DNA from: Desulfomonilaceae bacterium
GTDB taxonomy: Bacteria; Desulfobacterota; Desulfomonilia; Desulfomonilales; Desulfomonilaceae
Direction of reading: 5' to 3'
NCBI GenBank assembly: GCA_041662605.1
Contig: JBAZSD010000030.1
Location: 1-49,014, forward strand
Length of the DNA stretch: 49,014 bases
Translations under genes and position numbers: made by a program
Notes under the pieces: generated by a model
Database searches by the model: none
What the model was told of the DNA's origin: nothing
What the model saw: the letters and a program-made list of their open reading frames with translations, nothing else
Shown here: positions 9,238-17,101 of the stretch, piece after piece
Layout: the number at the start of each line of letters is the position of its first letter
How positions within the stretch are numbered: position 1 is the stretch's first letter

Positions 9238-9789
9238 ATGAAATCTTTCCGAGGCATGCTCTTTTTTCTTGCAGTAGCGGGGACCGTAGTCGTTGTCGGT
9301 TGTGTTTCCGCTCTAAAGAGCGCGAAGCAGCCGAATGAAGAAGCAGGTAAACAACCGGTAAAAGCCTCGACGGAGAATGCGGGGCAAGCCGAAAGCCCCA
9401 AAAAGGGCTCAGATGAAGAACTGAAAAAACTACTGGCCACTCCGCCTCCCCCTCAGTACACCCCTCCGGCGGGAGGAGAGCAAAAGGGGTCCGCAGAATC
9501 ACTGGTCGACCAGGGTGAAAAGGAACAAGTCAGTAAAGCGGCCCTTGATTTCGCAGGTCACATGAAGAACGTGAAGCATGTCAAAATCTGCTATTCCAAG
9601 CTTTATGGCGGATGGTACCTCATGCTCTACCTGCAGAAGGGAAAAAAGGTTTCGCTTGACCAGTATTCCTGGAACAAGAAGTCACAGGAATGGGAGATCG
9701 TTTACCACCTGAAGGAGATCCCTCAAAAGCAGATTGAATTCCACCTCAAAGGTGAGGTTGGAGATGAAAAGTGCTTTGTCCTGAAATGA
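9238..9789 (+). CDS. Hypothetical lipoprotein
   Basis: A 183-residue protein with a signal peptide and the lipobox VVGC (lipidated Cys22). A Lys/Glu/Pro-rich linker (about 30-100, including PPPPQYTPP) leads to a compact C-terminal domain of about 75 residues (HMKNVKHVKICYSKLYGGWYLMLYLQKGKKVSLDQYSWN). The alternating pattern suggests a small beta-rich fold facing the periplasm. I do not recognise the family. It has its own promoter and is convergent with the next small gene. Confidence 0.7.
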   Translation: MKSFRGMLFFLAVAGTVVVVGCVSALKSAKQPNEEAGKQPVKASTENAGQAESPKKGSDEELKKLLATPPPPQYTPPAGGEQKGSAESLVDQGEKEQVSKAALDFAGHMKNVKHVKICYSKLYGGWYLMLYLQKGKKVSLDQYSWNKKSQEWEIVYHLKEIPQKQIEFHLKGEVGDEKCFVLK

Positions 9790-9830
9790 GCGCCCCAGAT
9801 GATATCCTGATTGACGCCGCATGGTCTCGA

Positions 9831-10148
9831 TTATCGTTTGAATCGCTTTCCGTCATAGTATCTGTCCGGATCAGAATCAAGCCTGTCCATGAGCGGAGTA
9901 ACGATTGGGCAGGTTATGGGGCTCAAGAGGGCCAAAGGCACATCCAGCGCATAGGCGAGTCCATCTTCTAGAACTTCAAGAGCTGGTTTTTCGCCTTTGC
10001 ACACCATGACACACTTATATTTGGGATTATAATTAACAACTGCTTTTGCAGGTTTGTCGGTGTTCGGAGCGTCGGCAGCGGCCAGTGAAAGGCTTGCGCC
10101 CGCAATTAGAAAAAAAGTCAGCGACAAAAACACCACCAGTGTTTTCAT
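9831..10148 (-). CDS. Small exported protein of unknown function
   Basis: A 105-residue protein with a clear Sec signal peptide (MKTLVVFLSLTFFLIAGASL, cleavage likely after SLAAA). The mature part has two close cysteines (YKCVMVCKG) and a hydrophobic stretch with a third (ALLSPITCPIV), and ends in a charged tail. The spacing suggests a disulfide or metal site, but this is not established. GGAGGATG precedes the ATG. A promoter with TTGAAA and TATACT lies just upstream. Confidence 0.7.
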   Translation of the reverse strand: MKTLVVFLSLTFFLIAGASLSLAAADAPNTDKPAKAVVNYNPKYKCVMVCKGEKPALEVLEDGLAYALDVPLALLSPITCPIVTPLMDRLDSDPDRYYDGKRFKR

Positions 10149-10184
10149 TTGGACATCCTCCGCATATTTTTTTTGGGAATTTTG

Positions 10185-10213
10185 AGTATATCAATAACAG
10201 TCAGCTATTTCAA
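10185..10213 (-). promoter_or_regulatory. Candidate sigma-70 promoter for the small exported protein
   Basis: On the minus strand TTGAAA (10208-10213) and TATACT (10185-10190) are separated by 17 nt. The start codon is about 37 nt downstream of the -10. It is back to back with the prs promoter. Confidence 0.55.
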
Positions 10214-10240
10214 TTGTCGCATGTTTTAGCCTGATTCCTG

Positions 10241-10272
10241 TTGACATGACACGACGGTAATCGTAATATAAT
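10241..10272 (+). promoter_or_regulatory. Candidate sigma-70 promoter for prs
   Basis: A perfect TTGACA (10241-10246) is followed after 17 nt by TAATAT, which continues into TATAAT (10267-10272). The prs ATG is 41 nt further on. Confidence 0.55.
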
Positions 10273-10312
10273 TTTTTTTACATCGCAGCCTATCTTCTAA
10301 AAGGACCCTTCG

Positions 10313-11257
10313 ATGAGAGTCGGGCTAAAAATATTCAGTGGAAATTCCAATCCTGCGCTGGCCGAGAGTATTACCAAATATATGGGGATACCGATCGGAG
10401 ACGCTACCGTAGGACACTTCAGCGATGGTGAAACCCAGGTTGAATTCAGAGAAAACGTCCGCGGCATGGACGTTTTTGTCGTTCAGTCAACATGTAGTCC
10501 CGTAAATGATAACATAATGGAACTACTCGTTATGATCGACGCCCTGAAGAGAGCCTCCGCCAGTCGCGTCACTGCGGTAATGCCCTATTACGGATATGCC
10601 AGGCAGGATCGTAAGGTCGCGTCCAGAGCGCCCATAACAGCCAAACTCGTTGCAGATATCATCACCGCCGCAGGAGCGGACCGCGTGCTCACGCTGGATT
10701 TGCACGCTGGGCAGATACAGGGATTTTTTGACATCCCGGTGGACCATTTATACGCCGGACCTATTATGGCGGACACAATCAAGTTCGATCATAATGGTGG
10801 TGAATGTGTGGTGGTTTCCCCCGACGCCGGCGGGGTCGAGAGAGCCAGAGCCTTTGCGAAGAGGCTTGGAGCCAATCTGGCCATTATCGACAAACGCCGA
10901 TCCAAACCCAACGAATCGGTGGTAATGAACGTAATTGGCGATGTTGTAGGGAAGGATGTTGTCCTTTTGGACGACATGGTCGACACAGCCGGAACTCTTG
11001 TCAAAGCCGCAGTTGCGCTGGGAAACGTCGGAGCGCGTAAGATTGAAGCGTGCTGCACGCATTCTGTGTTGTCAGGCGAGGCTATTCAACGAATCAATGA
11101 TTCTCCCATAGAGAATCTGTACATTACAGACACTATTCCGGCAAATGATAAGCTGGAGAGATGTCCAAAACTAAAAGTGCAATCAGTCGCTCCACTTCTT
11201 GGAGAGGCGATAGGTCGGATACATCGGGAAGTTTCCGTCTCTGAATTATTTGTTTAA
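10313..11257 (+). CDS. prs: Ribose-phosphate pyrophosphokinase
   Basis: A 314-residue enzyme of normal family length that makes PRPP from ribose 5-phosphate and ATP, feeding purine, pyrimidine, histidine and NAD synthesis. Visible hallmarks are FSDGETQVEF near the N-terminus, YYGYARQDRK (the ATP-side flexible loop), TLDLHAGQIQGFF (metal-binding His), SPDAGGVERA and the PRPP-binding loop VVLLDDMVDTAGT. An AAGGA lies 8 nt before the ATG. It is followed by the L25 gene, a gene order common in bacteria, so the two are probably co-transcribed. Confidence 0.97.
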   Translation: MRVGLKIFSGNSNPALAESITKYMGIPIGDATVGHFSDGETQVEFRENVRGMDVFVVQSTCSPVNDNIMELLVMIDALKRASASRVTAVMPYYGYARQDRKVASRAPITAKLVADIITAAGADRVLTLDLHAGQIQGFFDIPVDHLYAGPIMADTIKFDHNGGECVVVSPDAGGVERARAFAKRLGANLAIIDKRRSKPNESVVMNVIGDVVGKDVVLLDDMVDTAGTLVKAAVALGNVGARKIEACCTHSVLSGEAIQRINDSPIENLYITDTIPANDKLERCPKLKVQSVAPLLGEAIGRIHREVSVSELFV

Positions 11258-11319
11258 TCGAGCGGGATCGGGACGTTGAATTCTCTCAACAGCTCTCGCA
11301 ATCCCCAAACGGAGGAACT

Positions 11320-11937
11320 GTGAACAAAGTCACTCTCAACGCTGAACAGCGTTTCGGAACCGGCAAGGGACCGGCAAGAAGACTAAGGGCCCAGGGTAAG
11401 GCGCCTGCGGTTTTTTATGGCAAAAAGATTGAACCAATGAGTCTGTCGATACACATTCATGATTTTCGTAAGGCTGTAGAAAAAGCCGGAAGCAACCCAC
11501 TTTTCGATTTGCGGATAGCCTCTGAAGGCGGGAACGAATTGACGATGCTGGCTTTGCTCAAAGAGCATCAAATTCGTCCGGTTGATGGCTCCATAGTGCA
11601 TCTGGATTTTCTGCAGATTTTTATGGATGAGCCCATTGAAGTCGAGGTGCCTTTGGAATTCCAGGGCAAGCCTGTTGGTGTTGAAAAGGGCGGGTTGTTC
11701 CAGACAGCGGCCAAGGAAATTAAAGTGTCGTGCCTTCCCGCTGACATTCCTGATCAGATAGTCGTGGATGTTTCAAACCTGGAAAGAGGCCACTCGATTC
11801 ACGTGGGCGAAATAACGTTGCCCACAGGTGTAATTCCTGCAATGGATCTGGGAATCGCTTTGGCGACAGTGGCTGTTCCGAAGAAGGAAGAGGCGGGCGA
11901 AGCCGAAGCCGAAGCCGCCGAAGAACCTGCGAAATAG
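11320..11937 (+). CDS. rplY: 50S ribosomal protein L25, long (CTC) form
   Basis: A 205-residue protein that binds 5S rRNA. The N-terminal L25 domain (to about residue 95) begins VTLNAEQRFGTGKGPARRLRAQGKAPAVFYG. A C-terminal beta domain (about 100-185) makes it the long CTC/TL5 form. The tail is a low-complexity Glu/Ala run. The start is a GTG with GGAGG 4 nt upstream. It is 62 bp downstream of prs and ends just before an intrinsic terminator. Confidence 0.95.
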   Translation: MNKVTLNAEQRFGTGKGPARRLRAQGKAPAVFYGKKIEPMSLSIHIHDFRKAVEKAGSNPLFDLRIASEGGNELTMLALLKEHQIRPVDGSIVHLDFLQIFMDEPIEVEVPLEFQGKPVGVEKGGLFQTAAKEIKVSCLPADIPDQIVVDVSNLERGHSIHVGEITLPTGVIPAMDLGIALATVAVPKKEEAGEAEAEAAEEPAK

Positions 11938-11965
11938 ATTTACTTTACGTCATAGAAGTCTTCCG

Positions 11966-12008
11966 CCCGTGGCTTTCGAGGTTTTTGCCCGAAACTCACG
12001 GGTTTTTT
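11966..12008 (+). terminator. Intrinsic terminator after rplY
   Basis: CCCGTG at 11966-11971 pairs with CACGGG at 11997-12002. The enclosed loop itself contains a TTCG/CGAA pair, and a run of six T follows at 12003-12008. The terminator ends only 14 nt before the mnmE ATG at 12022. Confidence 0.7.
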
Positions 12009-12021
12009 GTTCCTGGTATCC

Positions 12022-13431
12022 ATGACTGACTCTTTTCAATATGAATCCGACACTATAGCAGCGTCAGCGACCCCGCCGGGGTATTCCGGCATAGGGGTGA
12101 TAAGGCTAAGCGGTCCTGACGCGGTCCGAATCATATCTGACATCTTTGTGCCCCTGAATCCTGTCGATACGGTATTTCCGGAGCGCAAGGCAGTTTACGG
12201 CAGACTCGTCTCCTACAAAACTGATTTGGCCAATTCCCTCACTATTGACGATGGCCTTGCAACAGTAATGAGAGGTCCGAACTCCTATACTGGGGAAGAT
12301 ACTGTTGAGATTAGTCTTCATGGCGGTCCCGTGATCATGAACGAAGCGCTTACAACTATTCTCCGTTGTGGAGCGAGACTTGCCGGCCGGGGAGAATTTA
12401 CCCGCCGGGCGTTTCTTAACGGCAAGCTTGATCTGGTCCAGGCTGAGGCTGTGATAGATTTGATCATGGCGTCGAACCCATCGTCAGTGGAAGAGGCCAG
12501 GGGGCGACTGGACAGGAAACTCTCGGCGGAAATTCTCGAGATTATCGTAGACCTTACGGATCTAGTCGCTGAGATAGAAGCGGGCATTGATTTTGCCGAG
12601 GATGTCGAGTTTGAGTTTCCTACGCCTGGGCCTGTCCTTAAAAGGGTCAGAGATAAGATGCTTCGGCTCATAGAATCAGGCGTCGCTGGTAGACGGAGGA
12701 GTGAGGGAATAAGGGTGGCGATTGTCGGTAAGCCAAATGTAGGTAAATCTACACTCTTCAACTCGCTTATTAACGAAGACAGAATGATAGCGACGCCGTT
12801 TCCAGGCACTACCAGAGACGCAGTGTCGGAAAACATCATCATAGACGGCTTGCTGTTTGAGATCTGCGACACAGCCGGTCTAAGGGACAATCCTGATCCG
12901 ATTGAGAGTGAAGGAATACGCCGCGCTCTGTCCTGGATGGAAAAGGCGGATATTCTCCTGATGGTCATTGACGCGGGCGCGGCAATCGATAAGGATGACC
13001 TTTCGGTTTTTGAATCCTGCAAGGACTCTCCGAGGATACTTGTTCTCAACAAGACCGATTTACCTAATGTTCTGATTGATTTGGACCGCCTTCCCCATTC
13101 TTGGCCCGCGCCGTTAAAAATAAGCGCAAAAACCGGGAGGGGCATTGAGAACCTTAAGAAAGTTCTTCATGAACGAGCGACTGAGATTATGTCTTCATCC
13201 GGACATTCAACTGCTCTGCGACTGAACCAGAGAAGCCTGCTGCTCGTTGATTCAGCCTTGCGCAAGATCGACCCGGTCTTGGAATCTCTTTCGAGCGGAA
13301 ACAGTCCAGTCCCTGAGATCCTGTCCCTCGAATTGGCCGGAATATTAAGGGATCTAAGGGAAATCACCGGAGAATGTGTGGACGAAGCCGTGCTTGATCG
13401 GATCTTTGAGCGATTTTGTGTGGGAAAGTAA
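12022..13431 (+). CDS. mnmE: tRNA uridine-5-carboxymethylaminomethyl modification GTPase
   Basis: A protein of about 469 residues that with MnmG modifies U34 of several tRNAs. The N-terminal folate-binding domain starts DTIAASATPPGYSGIGVIRLSG. The inserted G domain has GKPNVGKS (P-loop), TTRDA, DTAG and NKTD. The chain ends with the family's catalytic-cysteine motif, here CVGK instead of the usual CIGK. A TTG at 12007 is in frame, but it lies within the terminator T-run, so the ATG at 12022 is preferred. There is no clear Shine-Dalgarno. Confidence 0.95.
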   Translation: MTDSFQYESDTIAASATPPGYSGIGVIRLSGPDAVRIISDIFVPLNPVDTVFPERKAVYGRLVSYKTDLANSLTIDDGLATVMRGPNSYTGEDTVEISLHGGPVIMNEALTTILRCGARLAGRGEFTRRAFLNGKLDLVQAEAVIDLIMASNPSSVEEARGRLDRKLSAEILEIIVDLTDLVAEIEAGIDFAEDVEFEFPTPGPVLKRVRDKMLRLIESGVAGRRRSEGIRVAIVGKPNVGKSTLFNSLINEDRMIATPFPGTTRDAVSENIIIDGLLFEICDTAGLRDNPDPIESEGIRRALSWMEKADILLMVIDAGAAIDKDDLSVFESCKDSPRILVLNKTDLPNVLIDLDRLPHSWPAPLKISAKTGRGIENLKKVLHERATEIMSSSGHSTALRLNQRSLLLVDSALRKIDPVLESLSSGNSPVPEILSLELAGILRDLREITGECVDEAVLDRIFERFCVGK

Positions 13432-13444
13432 GAATGGCTATTCC

Positions 13445-14317
13445 ATGGCTATGATCAGAAACAAGATTCATCCTAAGGCGATCTTCAGGGCAAAGGGGCT
13501 TGCGCCGAAAAAGTGGCTTGGCCAGAACCTGCTTGTTGATCCCTCGTATCTCGACATGATCGTGGACGTCGCTGACCTCCGGGAAGGTGATCATATAATA
13601 GAAATCGGCGCCGGGCTAGGCGCTTTGACCAAAGAGCTGGCCCGATTAAATGTGACGGTATGGGCAATAGAAGTGGACGCTGGTTTTTTCAGGGAGCTTG
13701 AGTTGAATCTTTCAAGTTTTCCCAACGTGAAATTGATCCACCAGGACGTTCTACGGTTTGATTTTCGATCTTTGGCCGCAGATGTCGGCAAGCTGAAAGT
13801 AGTGGCAAATCTCCCGTACAGTTTATCCAGCCGCATAATATTTACCTTTCAGGAAAACCATGACATTTTCGATTTTGCGGTGGTGATGCTGCAGAGAGAA
13901 GTAGCTGAGCGGCTGGTGGCTGACCCGGGTACGCGGGATTATGGGGCGCTGACGGTTCTCCTGGCCGCGACGGCTTATTCTCAATCCCTTTTCGATGTCC
14001 CCCCGGAAGCTTTTTATCCGCGGCCCGCTGTCACTTCCACCATGATTCGCATCGTGTTCCCGGACACTCCTCCGCACAACATAACTGATCACAAATTCTT
14101 TACCATCCTGGTAAAAGCCGCCTTTTCATCAAGACGTAAGACACTCCGGAATTCACTGAAGTCGTTAGTAGCGCACGGCTTGCCTTTCGACCGGATTATC
14201 GAGGCTGCGGGCGTCTCTGGCGTTGATTTGGGCCGGCGGGCTGAAACGCTCTCTCCAGAGGAATTTGTCAGGTTCTCAAACACTTTTTCAGAGATGGCGC
14301 TGCGCTATTCGAAATGA
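13445..14317 (+). CDS. rsmA: 16S rRNA dimethyladenosine transferase
   Basis: A protein of about 290 residues that dimethylates two adjacent adenines near the 3' end of 16S rRNA (KsgA). PKKWLGQNLLVDPS opens the domain, EIGAGLGALTKELA is SAM motif I and NLPYSLSSRIIF is the catalytic motif IV. The frame extends upstream into mnmE, but the ATG at 13445, 13 nt after the mnmE stop, fits the family N-terminus. The last two codons plus the stop (tcg aaa tga) lie in a copy of the TCGAAATGACA repeat, so the C-terminus RYSK may be repeat-derived. Confidence 0.95.
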   Translation: MAMIRNKIHPKAIFRAKGLAPKKWLGQNLLVDPSYLDMIVDVADLREGDHIIEIGAGLGALTKELARLNVTVWAIEVDAGFFRELELNLSSFPNVKLIHQDVLRFDFRSLAADVGKLKVVANLPYSLSSRIIFTFQENHDIFDFAVVMLQREVAERLVADPGTRDYGALTVLLAATAYSQSLFDVPPEAFYPRPAVTSTMIRIVFPDTPPHNITDHKFFTILVKAAFSSRRKTLRNSLKSLVAHGLPFDRIIEAAGVSGVDLGRRAETLSPEEFVRFSNTFSEMALRYSK

Positions 14318-14387
14318 CATGCCCGCTCTTTCGCTCCTATGCCGGGATGCGGGAGATTGCTTGAACTATGGTCCAACATGAATTATA

Positions 14388-14412
14388 TTTGTACCAAACG
14401 TACAAATGGTAC
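14388..14412. promoter_or_regulatory. Candidate toxin-antitoxin operator: two overlapping inverted repeats
   Basis: TTTGTA (14388-14393) pairs with TACAAA (14401-14406), and GTACCA (14391-14396) pairs with TGGTAC (14407-14412). The two palindromes overlap and end 19 bp before the antitoxin start. Phd/YefM antitoxins typically bind such palindromes to repress their own operon. Confidence 0.5.
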
Positions 14413-14431
14413 TCTGAGGAAGAATGGATAT

Positions 14432-14686
14432 ATGAAACGACTAACAACAGGGAACGTTAGGAAGGACTTTGCTCAAACGTTAAACCAGGTAGCCTTTGGC
14501 CGAGAACGTATTGTCCTTAATCGACGTGGCAAGGATGTCGCGGTCCTTGTTCCGATCGAAGACCTTAAACTCCTTGAGGAAATTGAAGATACTCTGGACA
14601 CTGTTGAGATTGTTCGAAGATTGTCGGACCCCAATGAAATCCCAATCCCGTATGAGACAGCTAGAAAAGAATTTGGCGCTGATTGA
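14432..14686 (+). CDS. Phd/YefM-family antitoxin
   Basis: A protein of about 84 residues. The N-terminal DNA-binding half shows the Phd/YefM pattern (VRKDFAQTLNQVAFGRERIVLNRRGKDVAVLVPIEDL), and the acidic C-terminal half (LLEEIEDTLDTVEIV) would wrap the toxin. Longer in-frame starts exist at 14339 and 14378, but the ATG at 14432 gives the normal antitoxin length and leaves the palindromic operator upstream. Its stop overlaps the toxin's TTG start, so the pair is translationally coupled with antitoxin first. Confidence 0.85.
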   Translation: MKRLTTGNVRKDFAQTLNQVAFGRERIVLNRRGKDVAVLVPIEDLKLLEEIEDTLDTVEIVRRLSDPNEIPIPYETARKEFGAD

Positions 14687-14955
14687 ACTACAGGATCCAA
14701 ATCATTCCTTCCGCCCTCAAAGAACTAATTCGCCTTCCCAAACGCAACCAGAAACGGGTTGACTTCCAAATCCTTTCCCTGGCCACTCAGCCTCGACCGA
14801 ATGGAGCGAAAGCGCTGATTGGTCTGGAACAATTTTACCGCCTGAGGGTTGGAGACTATCGAATAATTTATAAAGTCCAGGACCAAGATCTCTTGATACT
14901 GGTCACAAAAATAGGCCACAGGAAAGATGTTTATCGAGGGCTAAACAAAACGTAG
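14683..14955 (+). CDS. RelE/ParE-superfamily toxin
   Basis: A 90-residue protein with the RelE/ParE pattern: IQIIPSALKELIRLPKRNQKRV at the N-terminus and FYRLRVGDYRIIYKVQD followed by ILVTKIGHRKDVYR at the C-terminus. RelE members cleave mRNA in the ribosomal A site; the R-x-G-D-Y-R-I-x-Y core and the late GHRKDVY are the family's usual functional positions. The start TTG shares bases with the antitoxin TGA (TTGA). Target and lethality cannot be told from sequence. Confidence 0.88.
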   Translation: MNYRIQIIPSALKELIRLPKRNQKRVDFQILSLATQPRPNGAKALIGLEQFYRLRVGDYRIIYKVQDQDLLILVTKIGHRKDVYRGLNKT

Positions 14956-14964
14956 AAATACTAT

Positions 14965-15018
14965 ATAGCGTGCTATTGACCTTTTAGGTCATGCATGGGG
15001 CGGCTCTGGGAGAGTCGT
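14965..15018 (+). other. Cluster of three small hairpins, the last matching the fdhA SECIS
   Basis: Three inverted repeats follow the toxin stop: ATAGC-GT-GCTAT (14965-14976), GACC-N5-GGTC (14978-14990) and a GGCTCT/AGAGTC stem with loop GGG (15002-15016). None has a T-run, so they are poor terminators. Positions 15000-15018 are identical over 19 nt to the apical hairpin of the fdhA SECIS at 39233-39251 (minus strand). Confidence 0.4.
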
Positions 15019-15051
15019 CACATGAGAATGCCTTCTGTCATTTCTGTCCAG

Positions 15052-15681
15052 TCACGTTTTCAGCTTCTCCTCATATTGAGCCAGGTTGGGCAAAGATAAG
15101 CGCCAATGGATAGCTGCGAGGCGTATCCCAAGTGTCACCGCGGCCCCTCCCAGCATTGCCCAGCCGTCGGGCATGTCCAGAGAAAGTATAATTAAATAGG
15201 CTGCCCCACCGACAAGGCACGCCGTAGCATAGATTTCCTTACGGAAGAACAGGGGAATCTCCCCCGAAAACACATCGCGCATGATGCCGCCGCCCGATCC
15301 AGTCAGCATCCCCATTGTGACCGTAATAAGCGCATTTGACCCAAGATTTACGGCTGTATCGCATCCGATCACAGTGAACAGGGCGAGTCCGAACGCGTCG
15401 GCTACATTCAGATGTTTGAACGGTATGTTGTTAAATTGGCGCAAACTGACGTAGGTGAATGTCAACACGCCGCAGACTCCCGCAATCACAAGTCCGGTCG
15501 AGTCAGTTACCCAGTTGACGGGATGGACTCCAAGGCAAAGGTCACGTAATGTGCCGCCGCCTATGGCTGTCAATACAGCGGCTACCACAACCCCGAACAA
15601 ATCCATTCCCTTACGCGCGGCGGCTAGGGAGCCCCCAATCGCAAAAATCGCAGTCCCGAGGATATTCAGATAGTAGACCAT
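15052..15681 (-). CDS. TRIC-type cation channel family protein (UPF0126)
   Basis: A 209-residue inner-membrane protein with about seven hydrophobic segments. It shows the duplicated family pattern: AIFAIGGSLAAARKGMDLFGVVVAAVLTAIGGGTLRDL in the first half and the parallel GMLTGSGGGIMRDVFSGEIPLFFRKEIYA in the second. The glycine-rich GGGxxRD motifs are the signature of bacterial TRIC (YicG-like) potassium channels. GAGGAG lies upstream of the ATG. It is convergent with the toxin gene and divergent from the M20 peptidase. Confidence 0.9.
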   Translation of the reverse strand: MVYYLNILGTAIFAIGGSLAAARKGMDLFGVVVAAVLTAIGGGTLRDLCLGVHPVNWVTDSTGLVIAGVCGVLTFTYVSLRQFNNIPFKHLNVADAFGLALFTVIGCDTAVNLGSNALITVTMGMLTGSGGGIMRDVFSGEIPLFFRKEIYATACLVGGAAYLIILSLDMPDGWAMLGGAAVTLGIRLAAIHWRLSLPNLAQYEEKLKT

Positions 15682-15720
15682 TTCAAGCGGCGCTCCTCAT
15701 GTACTGTTTATCATTTTTCC

Positions 15721-15748
15721 TTGACTAATTATAGCAAATTAATATAAC
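15721..15748 (+). promoter_or_regulatory. Candidate sigma-70 promoter for the M20 peptidase
   Basis: TTGACT (15721-15726) and TATAAC (15743-15748) are separated by 16 nt in an AT-rich region, 59 bp before the GTG start. Confidence 0.5.
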
Positions 15749-15806
15749 ATACTAATACAGCAATATAATTTATATTAATAATAGTTAAAGTAGTTTTGGA
15801 GGTTTT

Positions 15807-17039
15807 GTGACTTTTCAAAGGATCGCCCAACGTATCGAAGAACTTACAGACCAGTCCGTCGAGTTTCTTGCACGGATATGCTCCATTCCCGCCCTTGGCC
15901 CGGAAAACGGTGGAACAGGGGAAATGGCGAAATACCTGGTCATAAAGGAAGAGATCCTGAAGATAGGTCCGGACCGGATTATCGAGGTTCCAGCGCCGGA
16001 TGATCGAGTTCCTGATGGAGTTCGACCCAATCTGCTGGCGATTTTCGACGGTAAAGACACTTCGAGAACGCTATGGATTCTCAGCCATATTGATGTTGTG
16101 CCCGTGGGAGAACGCAGGCTGTGGGATCACGATCCGTTTCAACCACATGTTGAAGATGGCTACCTTTACGGACGCGGCGTAGAAGATAACGGGCAGGCAT
16201 TGGCTTCGAGCGTTTTCGCCGCTCGTGCGGTTAAAGAGGTTGGGAGCTTCAGTCTGAATGTTGGGCTTGCCCTTGTTTCTGACGAAGAATCGGGAAGCCA
16301 TTACGGACTGGACCATGTTCTAAAGAACCGGCCTGACCTCTTCAGACAGGGAGATCTGATACTCGTTCCGGACGCGGGCTCTAAAGACGGTGACGTAATT
16401 GAAATTTCGGAAAAACACCTTTTTCAGGTTCAGTTCAAGATAACGGGAAAGCAGGGACACGCTAGTCGTCCGGACAAGTGCAGGAACACTCTTCGTGCTG
16501 CGGCCAATATGATAGTGGATTTGGACAAGGCTTTGCACGATCGCTTCAACCAGCGTGACAGTTTTTTTAACCCTCCGGAGAGTACCTTCGAACCCACTCG
16601 TAAGGACGCAAATGTTCAAAACATTAACACTATACCAGGTGAGGATGTTTTCTTCTTTGATTGCAGAGTCCTACCTAGTATCGACCCTGGTGATGTGTCC
16701 AGCGAGATGCTGGCCGTAGCAGGGGAAGTAGCGGATAGGTTTGGGGTTGAAGTTGCAGTAGCTGAGCGCCTGAGGAGTGAGTCTCCTCATGGCACACCGC
16801 AGGATTCCCCCGTGGTTATCGAACTTGCGCAGGCGGTCCAGGAAATCTACGGAGTACAGCCAAGGCCGCAGGGAATAGGCGGACAGACGGTTGCGACTTT
16901 TTTCAGGAAGGCTGGGCTTGCAGCCGCTGTATGGGAAAAAATTGAAGGATTGGCTCATGCGCCGAACGAGAGGATTCTGATCTCAAATCTTGTCGGAAAC
17001 GCCAAGGTTTTCGGTCGTATGATGGTCAACTCGAAATGA
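15807..17039 (+). CDS. M20-family metallo-hydrolase (ArgE/DapE-like)
   Basis: A 410-residue zinc-dependent amidohydrolase. The metal and catalytic motifs are in order: SHIDVVP (first His/Asp), GRGVEDNGQ (bridging Asp), DEESGS (general base and metal Glu), PDAGSKDGD, and HAPNE at the end (last metal His). The middle KITGKQGHASRPDKC matches the lid/dimerisation domain. The family removes N-acyl groups or cleaves small peptides; the substrate cannot be assigned here. GGAGG lies 4 nt before the GTG start. The stop lies in a TCGAAATGACA repeat copy. Confidence 0.9.
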   Translation: MTFQRIAQRIEELTDQSVEFLARICSIPALGPENGGTGEMAKYLVIKEEILKIGPDRIIEVPAPDDRVPDGVRPNLLAIFDGKDTSRTLWILSHIDVVPVGERRLWDHDPFQPHVEDGYLYGRGVEDNGQALASSVFAARAVKEVGSFSLNVGLALVSDEESGSHYGLDHVLKNRPDLFRQGDLILVPDAGSKDGDVIEISEKHLFQVQFKITGKQGHASRPDKCRNTLRAAANMIVDLDKALHDRFNQRDSFFNPPESTFEPTRKDANVQNINTIPGEDVFFFDCRVLPSIDPGDVSSEMLAVAGEVADRFGVEVAVAERLRSESPHGTPQDSPVVIELAQAVQEIYGVQPRPQGIGGQTVATFFRKAGLAAAVWEKIEGLAHAPNERILISNLVGNAKVFGRMMVNSK

Positions 17040-17101
17040 CAATTGTGGTCCCGGTCGCTTGAGCGGGATTTTCGTGATTTGTTGATGAAGGAGAAATAGG
17101 T

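Noticed and set aside
12318..13145. A 275-codon minus-strand ORF
   Set aside because: It lies fully antisense to mnmE, whose GTPase motifs are clear. The translation is Ser/Arg/Ile-rich as expected of a shadow frame.
17050..17078. Terminator after the M20 peptidase
   Set aside because: The CGCT-TG-AGCG hairpin is short and only four T follow. Not strong enough to list.
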